From Novosphingobium guangzhouense (lineage in GTDB: Bacteria; Pseudomonadota; Alphaproteobacteria; Sphingomonadales; Sphingomonadaceae), in assembly GCF_002896965.1 (NCBI RefSeq), contig NZ_LYMM01000023.1:56057-120056 (forward strand): a stretch of DNA of 64,000 bases. Direction: 5' to 3'. Made by a program: the position numbers and the translations under genes. The notes beneath the pieces were generated by a model. The model was not told where the DNA came from, made no database searches, and saw only the letters and a list, made by a program, of their open reading frames with translations. Every line of letters starts with the position of its first letter. The first letter of the stretch is position 1. Positions 43,646 through 53,237 of this stretch are shown here, piece after piece.

Positions 43646-44302
43646 ATGCGACTGCTTAAAAATAATGGGCTTACGATTGCCCTTCTGGCACTTTTTGTCG
43701 TTTGCATTGCCGGGCAATATATCTCGGGATGGTATGTCGAATTGGAAGATGCCCGGCGCCATGCCGAGCCCGGTCTGACGCTCCTGGCCTATGCCGTAAG
43801 CCCGCAATTCCTATCCTCGGTGTTCGAGAATTGGGAAAGCGAGTTCCTGCAAATGGCGGCTTACGTCGTGCTTACCGCTTTCCTGATCCAGCGCGGATCG
43901 GCAGAATCGAAGGACCCGGATGCGCCTCCCCGCGACAATGATCTGGACCAGAAAGCCCAAGAACACGGCTCACCATCGATCTTGCGCAAAGGTCCGCTTT
44001 GGCGCGCGATATACGCTCGCTCTCTTGGCCTGGCATTGATCCTGCTGTTTGTCGCGTCGTTCACGATGCATTGGATCAACAGCGCGCATGCTTCGGCGCA
44101 AGAAGCCCTAGAACATGGGGAAACACCCAAGACCGTGCTTGCCTATCTTGGCGATGCGCAGCTGTGGTTTGAATCGTTCCAGAACTGGCAGAGCGAATTC
44201 CTTTCGACGGCCGTACTGGTAGTCCTTTCCATATTCCTGCGCCAGCGCGAGTCTCCCGAATCAAAGCCGGTAGCAGCGCCCAACTCGCAGACTGGAGATT
44301 GA
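43646..44302 (+). CDS. DUF6766 integral membrane protein
   Basis: The protein has 218 residues with four hydrophobic segments in two repeats: each half has a segment (GLTIALLALFVVCIAGQY; GLALILLFVASFTMHWI) and a W-E-S-E-F-L or W-Q-S-E-F-L element (FENWESEFLQ, FQNWQSEFLS). The internal repeat suggests duplication. It starts behind GAGAGG. The family is unexplained. The stress-gene setting is the only clue. CGAAC, 16 bases and CGTTT upstream (about 43588) is a weak general-stress promoter candidate. Confidence 0.8.
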   Translation: MRLLKNNGLTIALLALFVVCIAGQYISGWYVELEDARRHAEPGLTLLAYAVSPQFLSSVFENWESEFLQMAAYVVLTAFLIQRGSAESKDPDAPPRDNDLDQKAQEHGSPSILRKGPLWRAIYARSLGLALILLFVASFTMHWINSAHASAQEALEHGETPKTVLAYLGDAQLWFESFQNWQSEFLSTAVLVVLSIFLRQRESPESKPVAAPNSQTGD

Positions 44303-44362
44303 AAGAACTGAAATGACGTCGGGGGCAACCGATGACAGCAGATACGAAGAGAACGGAGCCCC

Positions 44363-44776
44363 ATGATGGATAGAATTTTCACCGGCATTGCAACAAAGTG
44401 TGCGCAGTTGATGGGTCAGCCTTTGGCCTTCATCATTTCCGCTTTGTTCATTGTCGTGTGGGCAGTGAGCGGCCCCTTCATGCACTACTCCGATACCTGG
44501 CAGCTGATCGTCAACACCGCGACCACGGTCCTGACATTCCTTGCGGTCTTCCTGATTCAGAACAGCCAGAATCGTGACGGCGCGGCCATGCAGGCAAAGC
44601 TCGACGAGATTATCAGGGCGCTGGACAAGGCACGCGTGGAGTTCGTCGGCATCGAGCATCTGACGGATGCCCAAATCGCGCGTATTCGCGAAGCGCTCGA
44701 AGCCGACATCAAGGATGAAGACAACAAGCAGAAGACTGCAGCGCCCAGCGTGGAACGGCTGCTCGCTCGATATTGA
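44363..44776 (+). CDS. Low-affinity iron permease family protein
   Basis: The protein has 137 residues with two hydrophobic segments (PLAFIISALFIVVWAVSG, and IVNTATTVLTFLAVFLIQNSQ) and an acidic-basic C-terminal tail. This matches the bacterial low-affinity iron permease family (pfam04120), named after fungal Fet4. Despite the name, iron transport is not established in bacteria. It lies between DUF6766 and ligD in the same direction. Confidence 0.83.
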   Translation: MMDRIFTGIATKCAQLMGQPLAFIISALFIVVWAVSGPFMHYSDTWQLIVNTATTVLTFLAVFLIQNSQNRDGAAMQAKLDEIIRALDKARVEFVGIEHLTDAQIARIREALEADIKDEDNKQKTAAPSVERLLARY

Positions 44777-44870
44777 TGTGAGTTTCCCGGGCAACGACGC
44801 TTCCGATACGTGCAGGAAGGGAACGCGGCGCCATTTTCGGGATTTGAGAAGGTTCTCGATCGGAGCGCAT

Positions 44871-47381
44871 ATGGCACGGGCGACAAAGGCGAAAGCAACT
44901 TCGGCAGAAGAACGGCTCGCGAAATATCGCGAGAAGCGGGATTTCGCGCGTACTGCCGAACCCTCCGGTGCCTCCGAGCCGACGCCGGGTAATGGCTTCG
45001 TTGTCCAGAAGCATGCCGCGACCCGCCTGCATTATGACTTCCGCCTCGAGCTCGATGGCACGCTGGTCAGCTGGGCGGTGACCCGAGGGCCAAGCGCCAA
45101 CCCCGAAGACAAACGCCTGGCAGTCCGCACCGAAGACCACCCCCTCGACTATGCCCGTTTCGAGGGGACTATCCCGAAGGGGGAGTATGGCGGCGGCACC
45201 GTGATGCTTTGGGACAATGGCACCTGGGAGCCGGTCCCGGGCAAGGATCCCACCCAAACCCTTGCCGAAGGGCATCTGCATTTCACCCTCCATGGCCGAC
45301 GCATGAAGGGCGAGTGGATCATGTTCCGCCTCAAGCCCCGGGGAAAAGAGAAGGGCGAAAACTGGATCCTGCGGAAAGTCGACGACGAGTTTGCCGGTGG
45401 CTCGGATGACCTTATCGGCATCCATCTCACGAGTGTCGACAGCGGACGGACGATGGAAGAAATCGCCGCAGGCAAGCCGGTCCGGAAACAGAGCGGCGAG
45501 GCCACAGGCCCGGCCGCGAAGCGCAAATCATCGCCCCCCACGGCCGGTGGGGGCAAGAACAAAGGCAAACTCCCGCCATTCCAGCCTGTCCAGCTTGCTG
45601 CTCTGGTCGATCACGTGCCACCCGGCGATCGCTGGCTGCATGAGTTGAAGTATGACGGCTATCGAACGCTCATTGCCGTTGGCGGCGGTGAAGGGCGGGC
45701 CTATACCCGGTCAGGTCTGGACTGGTCGGATCGTTTCGCAGGCCTTATCACAGAGGCTGCTCAGCTTGACGTTGAAAGCGCGCTGATCGACGGCGAGGCG
45801 GTGGTGACGCTGCCCGATGGCCGGACCAGCTTTCAGGCTCTGCAAGCCGCGCTGAAGGACAACCCTGAGGCCATCGATTATTTCGCGTTCGACCTGCTGG
45901 AAATGAACGGTGAGGATCTCACCAGCTTACCGCTGATTGAGCGTAAGGAGAGGCTGGCGAGCATTCTTGAGGGCCAAAAAGGTCGGCTGCGCTATTCAGA
46001 TCATATCGTCGGCAACGGTGAAAAGCTGCTGACCAGTTTTTGCGAGGCAGGGCTGGAAGGCGTCATATCGAAACGCGTCGACGCTCGATATAGCGGCTCG
46101 CGGAGCGGAAGCTGGGTCAAGACCAAGTGCATACGCCGCCAGGAGTTCGTTATCGTAGGCTGGACGCCTTCTGACAAGCAGCGCGGGTTCCGCTCGCTTC
46201 TCTTGGGCGTAAACGAGGATGGGAAGCTGCGATACGCCGGCAAGGTCGGCGCGGGATTTACGGGCGACGAGATAGAGCGCCTTCTGGAAATCATGGCGCC
46301 CCTCGTGCGCAAGGAGGCAACGGTTCAGGCTCCGCGGTCTGCTGTGCGCGGCGCCCACTGGATCGAGGCGAAGCTGGTTGCCGAGATTGCGTACCTCGAG
46401 TTCACCGATGAGGGGGTGCTGCGCCATCCCAGCTACCTTGGGCTTCGAGAAGATAAGAAGCCCGAAGCGGTGGTGATCGAGAAGGAGGCCCCGGTGACGG
46501 CTGCCACGGCTTCGCCCGCGAGCACGGTGAAAGTGAGCAACCGGGACAGAGTGATCTTCCCGGAGGGCAAGCTCACCAAGGGCCAGCTGGCAGACTATTA
46601 CGAATTGGTTGCACCCATCATGCTCCCCTGGGCAGGAAGCCGGCCCGTCAGTCTCGTTCGCTGTCCGCAAGGCCGGGCGAAGAAGTGCTTCTTTCAGAAG
46701 CATGATGCAGGCAGCTTCGGCGATGACGTCAAACACATCGGCATTCGCGAAAAGGACGGGCATGAAGAGGCCTATCTCTTCGTCGACACTCCGGCAGGTC
46801 TGCTGACCTGTGTGCAGATGGGCACGATCGAGTTCCATGGCTGGGGCGCGCGGATCGAGGACGTCGAAAAGGCCGACAGGCTGGTTTTTGATCTCGACCC
46901 CGATGAAGGACTTGGGTTCAAGGATGTCGTCTCGGCCGCTTTCCATGTGCGCGATCTCCTCGCCCAGATGGGGCTTACCACTTTTCCGATGGTCACCGGC
47001 GGAAAGGGGGTCCATGTTATCGCCCCGCTCACCCCATCGGCCGAATGGCCGCAGGTGAAGGATTTTGCTCATCGGTTCGCTCAAGCCCTGGAGCAGGCAG
47101 AACCCGATCTCTATACCGCCGCGTTGTCCAAGGCCCGGCGGACAGGGCGCATATTCGTCGACTACCTGCGCAACCAGCGCGGTGCGACCGCTGTGATGCC
47201 CTACAGTGCCCGCAATCGCGAGTTTGCGCCCATCGCCGTTCCTCTGACGTGGGATGAACTGCACGATCTTGACGCGCCTTCGCACTGGCATATCGGTGAC
47301 GGCGCCGAAATGCTGAAGCGCGCTTCGTCGAAGAACCTCGCCCACTGGGGACGTGCCGACCAGTTGTTGCCCGATCTGTAG
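44871..47381 (+). CDS. ligD: ATP-dependent DNA ligase D (LigD)
   Basis: The protein has 836 residues. The N-terminal phosphoesterase domain (about 35-160: HYDFRLELDG, LDYARFEGTIPKGEYGGG) is followed by the ligase domain, with catalytic K260 in ELKYDGYR and a nearby EGVISKR motif. The C-terminal primase-polymerase domain (about 540-830) has the catalytic acidic pair in FDLDPDE. The order phosphoesterase-ligase-polymerase is that of Pseudomonas LigD. The start at 44871 is preferred over the long frame from 44667, which overlaps the iron-permease gene. It joins double-strand breaks with Ku. No ku gene is in this window. Confidence 0.95.
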   Translation: MARATKAKATSAEERLAKYREKRDFARTAEPSGASEPTPGNGFVVQKHAATRLHYDFRLELDGTLVSWAVTRGPSANPEDKRLAVRTEDHPLDYARFEGTIPKGEYGGGTVMLWDNGTWEPVPGKDPTQTLAEGHLHFTLHGRRMKGEWIMFRLKPRGKEKGENWILRKVDDEFAGGSDDLIGIHLTSVDSGRTMEEIAAGKPVRKQSGEATGPAAKRKSSPPTAGGGKNKGKLPPFQPVQLAALVDHVPPGDRWLHELKYDGYRTLIAVGGGEGRAYTRSGLDWSDRFAGLITEAAQLDVESALIDGEAVVTLPDGRTSFQALQAALKDNPEAIDYFAFDLLEMNGEDLTSLPLIERKERLASILEGQKGRLRYSDHIVGNGEKLLTSFCEAGLEGVISKRVDARYSGSRSGSWVKTKCIRRQEFVIVGWTPSDKQRGFRSLLLGVNEDGKLRYAGKVGAGFTGDEIERLLEIMAPLVRKEATVQAPRSAVRGAHWIEAKLVAEIAYLEFTDEGVLRHPSYLGLREDKKPEAVVIEKEAPVTAATASPASTVKVSNRDRVIFPEGKLTKGQLADYYELVAPIMLPWAGSRPVSLVRCPQGRAKKCFFQKHDAGSFGDDVKHIGIREKDGHEEAYLFVDTPAGLLTCVQMGTIEFHGWGARIEDVEKADRLVFDLDPDEGLGFKDVVSAAFHVRDLLAQMGLTTFPMVTGGKGVHVIAPLTPSAEWPQVKDFAHRFAQALEQAEPDLYTAALSKARRTGRIFVDYLRNQRGATAVMPYSARNREFAPIAVPLTWDELHDLDAPSHWHIGDGAEMLKRASSKNLAHWGRADQLLPDL

Positions 47382-47415
47382 CAAGCGCCAAAGCTCAAGC
47401 TCAATCCAAAAGAAA

Positions 47416-47436
47416 AAGGCCGGCAGAGCCGGCCTT
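47416..47436 (-). terminator. Strong intrinsic terminator facing the minus strand
   Basis: AAGGCCGGC-AGA-GCCGGCCTT is a perfect 9-base stem. On the minus strand TTTTTCTTTT follows it. On the plus strand there is no T-run. The genes on both sides (ligD and the KaiC-like gene) are on the plus strand, so the terminator would serve a minus-strand transcript from 47437-47700, where I recognise no protein gene. The stretch 47382-47703 otherwise appears empty. Confidence 0.6.
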
Positions 47437-47703
47437 GGAGTCTGGGAGAGGATGCCTGAAAGGCAAAGCCATACTGCATGCGCGAACAAATTTGTGCAAT
47501 TGCGAAATCGACGTTTGGGGTATTGATCGCTCTGCACACTCAAAATCTCTCCAACGAACGATGACGCGACCCATCAGTCGAACGGGGAAGCTTCTGCCAG
47601 CGATGTGACGGCAAAAAAGTCCTGCGCCCATCCTGACGGTGGCTTTATGGGCTGCTATCAGCACCCATGGCCTCATGGCCACTTCGTGCTGATGAGGTTA
47701 TTC

Positions 47704-49146
47704 GTGACGCAGACCCTTCCCCGCTTTTCAACCGGGATCCCTGGCCTAGACACCGTTTTTGGCGGCGGCTTCGTCGAAGGGGCCTCCTACATCGTGCAGG
47801 GCCAGCCCGGCGCCGGCAAGACGATCCTGGGCAATCAGATTGCGTTCGCGACGGCAGCTGCCGGCAAGAAAGTGCTCTATGTCACGCTCCTTGCCGAAAC
47901 GCACGATCGGCTGTTCCAGTCGCTTTCGACGCTGAGCTTCTTCGAAAAAGACCGGCTCGGTAGCAACATCGTCTATGTCAGCGTTTTCCAGACCCTCGCC
48001 AAAGAGGGTCTTGGCGCTGTCGTCGATTTGCTGCGCAAGGAAACCAAGCGGCAAGGCGCTTCTCTGATCGTTTTCGATGGCCTGCTCAACGCCCGTGACC
48101 GCGCCGAGACCGATCTCGACGTGAAGACGTTCGTGGCAGAAGTCCAGAGCCAGGCGGCATTCGTGGGTTGTACGGTCCTCTTTTTGACAAGCGCCGGAGT
48201 TCACGACGACAGCCCGGAACACACCATGGTGGACGGCGTCCTGGAATTGCATGACGAACTGGTCGGTGTCCGCACCGTGCGGCGTCTGCGGGCCCGTAAG
48301 TCTCGAGGAAGCGCCGCCCTAGGCGGGTATCATCAGTACGAAATTTCCAATGAAGGCATTTCCGTTTTTCCACGTATCGAGGCCGCGCTTCACACTCCGT
48401 CCGCCATCGACAAACCAGACCCCAAGCCTTTGCGCTCAGGGATCGAAGGTTTCGATGAAATTACCGGCGGCGGACTTCCGCAAGGCTCTATCACATTGCT
48501 CATCGGACCCTCGGGATGCGGTAAAACCTCCTTTGGCTTGAACTTTCTATCGGCCTCCTCGCGTGAGGAACCCGGCCTGCATTTCGGCTTTTACGAATCA
48601 CCCGAGCGCCTGTTGCTCAAAGCGAGCGCGCTCGGCCTCGACCTCAAGGGGAATGTGGAAAGGGAAGAGGTCGAAATCTTGTGGCAGCCGTTGACGGAAA
48701 ATCTCATCGACAAGATGGCTTACCGCCTTCTGGATGCTGTTTCGGCACGTGGTGTGAAGCGGCTGTTCATTGATTCTCTGGGCGGGTTCGAGCGCGCAGC
48801 CGTTCATCCTCCTCGGCTTGTGGAATTCTTTGCGGCTCTGACGAACGAATTGCGCGCCATGGGCGTTACCGCTGTTGGCACGTGGGAATTGCGTGACCTC
48901 TTCGCCTCCGGAGTTGCAGCGCCAGGGCCCGAGATTTCCAGTCTGCTAGATAACCTGATAATGATGCGCCAAGTGGAAATCCGGTCCGAATATAAGCGTG
49001 TGCTGTCCGTCTTGAAGATCCGCGACCAATCGTTCCAGGCGGCTCCGCAGGAAGTCTACATTGACGGACACGGCCTTGCGATCCGCGGACAGTTCGAACA
49101 AGCCACCGGAATTTCTACCGGTTTGGCAAAGCCCCTCGAAGCGTGA
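47704..49146 (+). CDS. KaiC-like dual RecA ATPase
   Basis: The protein has 480 residues and two tandem RecA-like domains. Walker A is GQPGAGKT at 33-40 and GPSGCGKT at 268-275. The Walker B-like LIVFDGL (about 125) and LFIDSLGG (about 355) follow. Each domain starts with a KaiC-type FSTGIPGLDTVFGGG or LRSGIEGFDEITGGG lead. GTG 47704 has TGAGG before it and fits the family start. ATG 47692 is an alternative. Such proteins outside cyanobacteria are linked to signalling with histidine kinases. A receiver and an HWE kinase follow directly. Clock function is not implied. Confidence 0.85.
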   Translation: MTQTLPRFSTGIPGLDTVFGGGFVEGASYIVQGQPGAGKTILGNQIAFATAAAGKKVLYVTLLAETHDRLFQSLSTLSFFEKDRLGSNIVYVSVFQTLAKEGLGAVVDLLRKETKRQGASLIVFDGLLNARDRAETDLDVKTFVAEVQSQAAFVGCTVLFLTSAGVHDDSPEHTMVDGVLELHDELVGVRTVRRLRARKSRGSAALGGYHQYEISNEGISVFPRIEAALHTPSAIDKPDPKPLRSGIEGFDEITGGGLPQGSITLLIGPSGCGKTSFGLNFLSASSREEPGLHFGFYESPERLLLKASALGLDLKGNVEREEVEILWQPLTENLIDKMAYRLLDAVSARGVKRLFIDSLGGFERAAVHPPRLVEFFAALTNELRAMGVTAVGTWELRDLFASGVAAPGPEISSLLDNLIMMRQVEIRSEYKRVLSVLKIRDQSFQAAPQEVYIDGHGLAIRGQFEQATGISTGLAKPLEA

Positions 49147-49183
49147 CGCTCGTCATGGACAAAAACCCCGGTCGGAGTTCTCC

Positions 49184-49552
49184 ATGAAGATAGTCGTTGC
49201 CGAAGACGAGTTCCTGATCGCCGATTTGTTGGTGGTCAGTCTGGAAGATGCCGGCCACGAGGTGCACGACGCGGCACATGGTGTAGACGCGCTGAAGCTT
49301 ATACGCAGCCTGGCGCCGGATCTGGTCATCACGGACTTCATGATGCCGTTGATGACTGGGCTCGAACTGGCTGAGACCATGAAGGCTGACAGCGTCCTTC
49401 AGGGCATCCCCATCATCTTGGTGAGCGGGGCCCAGGGCGCCATAGCGAGGTCTCGTACCGATCTCTTTGACCTGGTGTTCGACAAGCCATATGCAATGGA
49501 TCGCTTGCTCACTGCTGTTGCAGATTTGGGCGGGAAAAGGGGACAGCCTTAA
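49184..49552 (+). CDS. Single-domain response regulator
   Basis: The protein has 122 residues: only a receiver domain, with the acidic pair E7-D8 (VVAEDEF), the phosphorylation site D51 (ITDFMMP) and K102 (FDKPY). It starts at 49184 behind CGGAG and its stop overlaps the kinase start (TAATG). Lacking an output domain, it would work by protein contact, perhaps with the KaiC-like ATPase encoded 37 bases upstream. Confidence 0.92.
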   Translation: MKIVVAEDEFLIADLLVVSLEDAGHEVHDAAHGVDALKLIRSLAPDLVITDFMMPLMTGLELAETMKADSVLQGIPIILVSGAQGAIARSRTDLFDLVFDKPYAMDRLLTAVADLGGKRGQP

Positions 49553-51129
49553 TGGCTGCGGAAGTCGCTACGGGTATGGACGGGGAAGAAGGATCTGAAC
49601 AGCGACGCGCATTGAGCGCTGCCGATCGGCTTGCAGCCATCATTGAATCTTCCGATGACGCTATCATCGGCAAGACGCTTGATGGCATTATCACGGATTG
49701 GAACGCCGGTGCCGAGCGGATATTCGGCTATTCCCCAAGCGAGATTATAGGCGCTTCGATACTCACACTGATCCCCGAGGATCGCAGGTCTGAAGAAGAC
49801 GAGATCATCGCGCGCCTCAAAACAGGGGAACGGGTCGAGCATTTCGAAACCCTGCGCCGGCGCAAGGACGGGTCGCTGATCCATATTTCCCTCACCGTAT
49901 CCCCGATCGAAGCGGCTGATGGTCAGGTAATCGGTGCCTCCAAAATCGCTCGTGACATCACCGCGCGCAAACAGACCGAGACATTGCTCACTCAGCAATC
50001 CGAGCGTCTGCAGACCCTCTATCGCGTCGCCAACGAAATCTCCCGCGATCTTGATCTTGATCGGATTGTGCAGGCAGTGACCGACATTGGCACGGAGCTG
50101 AGCGGTGCGAAATTCGGTGCTTTCTTCTATAACGTCACCAACGCTGCTGGAGAATCCTACCAGCTTTATACGCTTTCCGGCGCAGCCCGGGAGGCGTTCA
50201 ATTTTGGAATGCCTCGAAACACGGCGGTCTTTGCGCCGACCTTTGCAGGCGAAGGTGTAATCCGCTCCGACGATATCCGGAAAGATCCGCGCTACGGGCG
50301 CAGTGCCCCGCACTATGGGATGCCGGCGGGGCACTTCCCTGTCGTCAGCTATCTCGCGGTGCCTGTGACTTCAGTGTCGGGCGAAGTGCTCGGGGGGCTG
50401 TTTTTTGCCCATGATGAGCCCGGAAAGTTCACGGTTGATACCGAAAACCTTGTCTCCGCGATTGCAGCCCAGACCGCTGTCGCGATGGATAATGCGCGGC
50501 TGCACAAGGCTGCCCAGCAGGAAATCGAGCAGCGAAAGCGTGCGGAGGAAGCGAATGAGCTGCTTCTCCACGAACTGAAACACCGGGTCAAAAATACGCT
50601 GGCGACGATCCAGGCGGTGGCCATGCAAACGTTTCGCCAGGCCCCGGGTGCGGAGAAGGAGGCATTCAACGCGCGCCTCTTCGCCCTCTCCGAAGCGCAT
50701 GATCTGCTCACGCAGCGCGATTGGGAGGCGGTCAACGTCACCCATATCGTAGAACGGGCCGTATCCCCTTTCGCTGCTGAGGCCGATAGGCGGTTCGAAA
50801 TCACCGGGCCAGACGTGGAAATCTCGGCTGAGCGCGCGCTGCAGCTTGCCATGGTTCTTCATGAACTGGCCACGAACGCAGCGAAATATGGGGCTCTTTC
50901 CAACCTGACCGGAACGGTGAAGATTGCTTGGGAGCTTTACGTTAAGGGTAATATCGAATTCCTGAAAATCAGATGGCTCGAGACTGGCGGGCCGAAGGTG
51001 GCTTCCCCTGACCGAAAAGGTTTCGGCTCGCGTATGATCTCACGCGCCCTTCGCGGCGAGGGTTGCGGGGCCGAATTCGATTTTCGCCCCGAAGGCTTAT
51101 ACGTCCGACTTAGATTTACTCTTAGCTGA
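49552..51129 (+). CDS. PAS-GAF-HWE histidine kinase
   Basis: The protein has 525 residues. A PAS domain (about 25-145) is followed by a GAF domain (about 160-325) and an HWE/HisKA_2 kinase core, with H344 in ELKHRVKN, the N-box [14 protein letters not shown] and the family's W-x-E (RWLETGGP). The absence of membrane segments makes it cytoplasmic. HWE kinases are typical of alphaproteobacterial light and stress signalling. Its start overlaps the receiver stop, so the two form a pair that likely acts with the KaiC-like protein. Confidence 0.9.
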   Translation: MAAEVATGMDGEEGSEQRRALSAADRLAAIIESSDDAIIGKTLDGIITDWNAGAERIFGYSPSEIIGASILTLIPEDRRSEEDEIIARLKTGERVEHFETLRRRKDGSLIHISLTVSPIEAADGQVIGASKIARDITARKQTETLLTQQSERLQTLYRVANEISRDLDLDRIVQAVTDIGTELSGAKFGAFFYNVTNAAGESYQLYTLSGAAREAFNFGMPRNTAVFAPTFAGEGVIRSDDIRKDPRYGRSAPHYGMPAGHFPVVSYLAVPVTSVSGEVLGGLFFAHDEPGKFTVDTENLVSAIAAQTAVAMDNARLHKAAQQEIEQRKRAEEANELLLHELKHRVKNTLATIQAVAMQTFRQAPGAEKEAFNARLFALSEAHDLLTQRDWEAVNVTHIVERAVSPFAAEADRRFEITGPDVEISAERALQLAMVLHELATNAAKYGALSNLTGTVKIAWELYVKGNIEFLKIRWLETGGPKVASPDRKGFGSRMISRALRGEGCGAEFDFRPEGLYVRLRFTLS

Positions 51130-51294
51130 CGTGAGCTGGTTGCCACGTGGATGAAAAGGGCGCGTCGCATCGCAACGCACCCTTTTTAGAGAACCGCAGG
51201 CCTTACCGGAATGATCTTGTAATCGAAGGCCTACATTCTGGGCACATGGACCCGGTCTTCTCGGTTCGAAGGCGTGGCCTTTCGGTCGCCGATT

Positions 51295-51825
51295 TTAGGC
51301 GACAGGCGCGCCAAGTTCGACTTCCACCGGGCTGAGAGTCCGCGTGGTCGGCGTTGGCAGACCGTCGGCTTCGAACTGGGCTTGTAGTTCGGCCTTTCGC
51401 TCGGCCATTTGAGCGCCGAGCGCATCCAAATCCACGTCCGCCGCGCGCGCCTGCGCGAACATACCCTCCTTGGGCATTTCTTCTTCATGGACGTGATGTT
51501 TGATCTCCTCGGACAGAACGGTCACCTTGGCTTCCCAAAAATCTTGGCCAGGCTCTCCGGCCAGGATCTGGCTAATCAGCAGCTTGGCACCATCATGCTC
51601 GACATGCGCCTCGTCGTACATGTCGTCCTCGATCTTACCCTTGAGGGCAGGATAGAATATTTCTTCCTCGATGATTGTATGAATAATCAACTCGGTGCAA
51701 ATCTGCTTCGCAAGCGTCGCCTGCTTCGTCGGAGCCTTGGCACTCTCAAATTTCTCGAACAGTTCCTCAACAGTACGGTGGTCAGCCTTGAGCAAAGCGA
51801 TCGCATCCTGCGCTTTCTTGGTCAT
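51295..51825 (-). CDS. Hemerythrin-domain protein
   Basis: The protein has 176 residues. A four-helix hemerythrin domain (about 10-135) has His and Glu ligands in KADHRTVEELF, ELIIHTIIEEE, AHVEHDGA and HHVHEEEMPKE. It starts at 51825. The frame above that is not conserved-looking. It should bind a diiron centre and may sense or store oxygen or nitric oxide. It is in the minus orientation facing the kinase gene. Confidence 0.92.
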   Translation of the reverse strand: MTKKAQDAIALLKADHRTVEELFEKFESAKAPTKQATLAKQICTELIIHTIIEEEIFYPALKGKIEDDMYDEAHVEHDGAKLLISQILAGEPGQDFWEAKVTVLSEEIKHHVHEEEMPKEGMFAQARAADVDLDALGAQMAERKAELQAQFEADGLPTPTTRTLSPVEVELGAPVA

Positions 51826-51984
51826 GGTTTTTCCTTCGCTGTTATCTTTCGGCAGGTAGCCTGCCTCCCGCGATAACCGGCGATCCAGACTTTCGCTCCT
51901 GTTGCGGATCACTCTCAAATGGCTTGGCGGATGACCTACTCCGTACCCGCGGAAGGGCAGGCACTCCCAAACGATGAAAAGCGT

Positions 51985-52581
51985 TCAGCGACGGTCGCGC
52001 GGGGCTATCTCCGCCGGTGCCGCGGGCCAGTCTCCGTCAGTAAGAGGCGGCAGGCTTTCGAACCAATCGCGTGAGCGCCGCAGCTTTAGCTCGTCGCAAG
52101 CGAAGTCGATCTGCGTTCGGTCAACGGCACGAAGTTCCTCGCCGATACCGCCGACACCGTTGGCGGCCACCACGACGTAACTAACGCTGCCGTCCTCACA
52201 GGTAACGAGCGCTTCGACCGCCTTGCCGATCGGCTCGCCATCGCTGGTCGTCACAGGCATGCCGGCCATGCCTGTCGCGGTGAACAGTGTGGGATAGGCG
52301 GAGCGCCGACTTGCTTCGGTGGCTGACCTACCGCTATCCTCGTACGCCCGCTGCTTGCCCAGCCAGCGCCAGATACCGATCAGGTTGACAAGGGTCAGAA
52401 AGCCATTGGTAGCCAGTAAATTGGTCTGCTCCGTCGTCAGGCCGACGACCGACCATGCGATTGAGCCTATAGTGAAGACGACGAAGCCCCAGCCTGTGAC
52501 CCGCGTACCGAGATTGGCTCCGGTCATCATGGCGGCGATCATCGTGGCAGCGGGCGCAATCCAACTGGCGACGTTTTCCAA
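51985..52581 (-). CDS. Membrane-anchored PRC-barrel protein
   Basis: The protein has 198 residues. Three hydrophobic segments occupy the first 75 residues (WIAPAATMIAAMM, WGFVVFTIGSIAWSVVG, NGFLTLVNLIGIWRWLG). A PRC-barrel-like domain then covers about 105-165 (GMPVTTSDGEPIGKAVEALV). Proteins with this barrel bind other proteins or RNA, or act in photosynthetic centres. No catalytic role is seen. The hydrophobic half resembles small YgaP-like membrane proteins. Confidence 0.8.
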   Translation of the reverse strand: MENVASWIAPAATMIAAMMTGANLGTRVTGWGFVVFTIGSIAWSVVGLTTEQTNLLATNGFLTLVNLIGIWRWLGKQRAYEDSGRSATEASRRSAYPTLFTATGMAGMPVTTSDGEPIGKAVEALVTCEDGSVSYVVVAANGVGGIGEELRAVDRTQIDFACDELKLRRSRDWFESLPPLTDGDWPAAPAEIAPRDRR

Positions 52582-52777
52582 GCGGCAACTCCTTAGTCGG
52601 ATAGAACCGAGGAACGCGAAGCGCTGCTCCTGGTGCCTAAGGGAGAAGAGATTTCATCGCGGAGTATGCTGCGATGCGAGGTACGATGTAACCGCAAATT
52701 CCCTCGCTTTAGTCGAAGGCGCGGCCTCATGGAGTGGTTCTCGGTAAAGCGTGAAGGCCGGCGGCCGACTGGCCTTT

Positions 52778-53117
52778 TCACGCCGTCAGCGCCTTGCGGA
52801 ATGCCCGCTCCAGCTCGTCGTGGGCAAAGGACCTGCGGAGCACCGCACCGGCCGGGTCGCAGGGCATGGCCGCGTCCGGCGTGGCGGTGACGAAGACCGG
52901 TATGTCGCTGAGTTCATCGTGGATGCGCGCGGCCGCGGGGCCGGTGCGTTCGTTCAACTTCACGTCGGAGGTGATGAACGCGGGTTGGTCGTACCGGGCG
53001 GAAATTACCGCATCGGTTTCATGTTCGACGATATGAAGCTCGTCGTGCCCGCGTCCTCCAGAGCATTCTGTATCAACATGGCGATCAGCGGGCCGTCTCG
53101 ATAATCAGTACGTGCAT
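52778..53117 (-). pseudogene. Broken single-domain response regulator
   Basis: The minus-strand sequence begins ATGCACGTACTG (MHVLIIE) at 53117 behind AAAGG, then needs two frame changes to stay readable. The first lies after GAG near 53096 (GAGACGGCC where GAGGACGGCC would give EDGPLIAMLIQ). The second is near TTCATATCG, where TTCGATATCG would give FDIVEHETDA. From about 53000 the frame is open to 52778 and ends ERAFRKALTA, a receiver C-terminus. The total of about 113 codons equals a normal receiver. The aspartate site appears as ITSDVKLN. Two single-base losses suggest real decay. Confidence 0.7.
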
Positions 53118-53237
53118 GGCATCACCTTTTCATTGCCCTTTCCCAAGCAGCGAACACCACAGGGTCTTCGATCCCGCGACGAGGGGTGGACACCTTTCCG
53201 GCCGTCGTTCGTTTACATCCGCAATGGAGAGAAATGC

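Noticed and set aside
45996..47543. 515-codon minus-strand open frame
   Set aside because: Antisense of ligD. The ligD motifs on the plus strand are unambiguous, and this frame has none.
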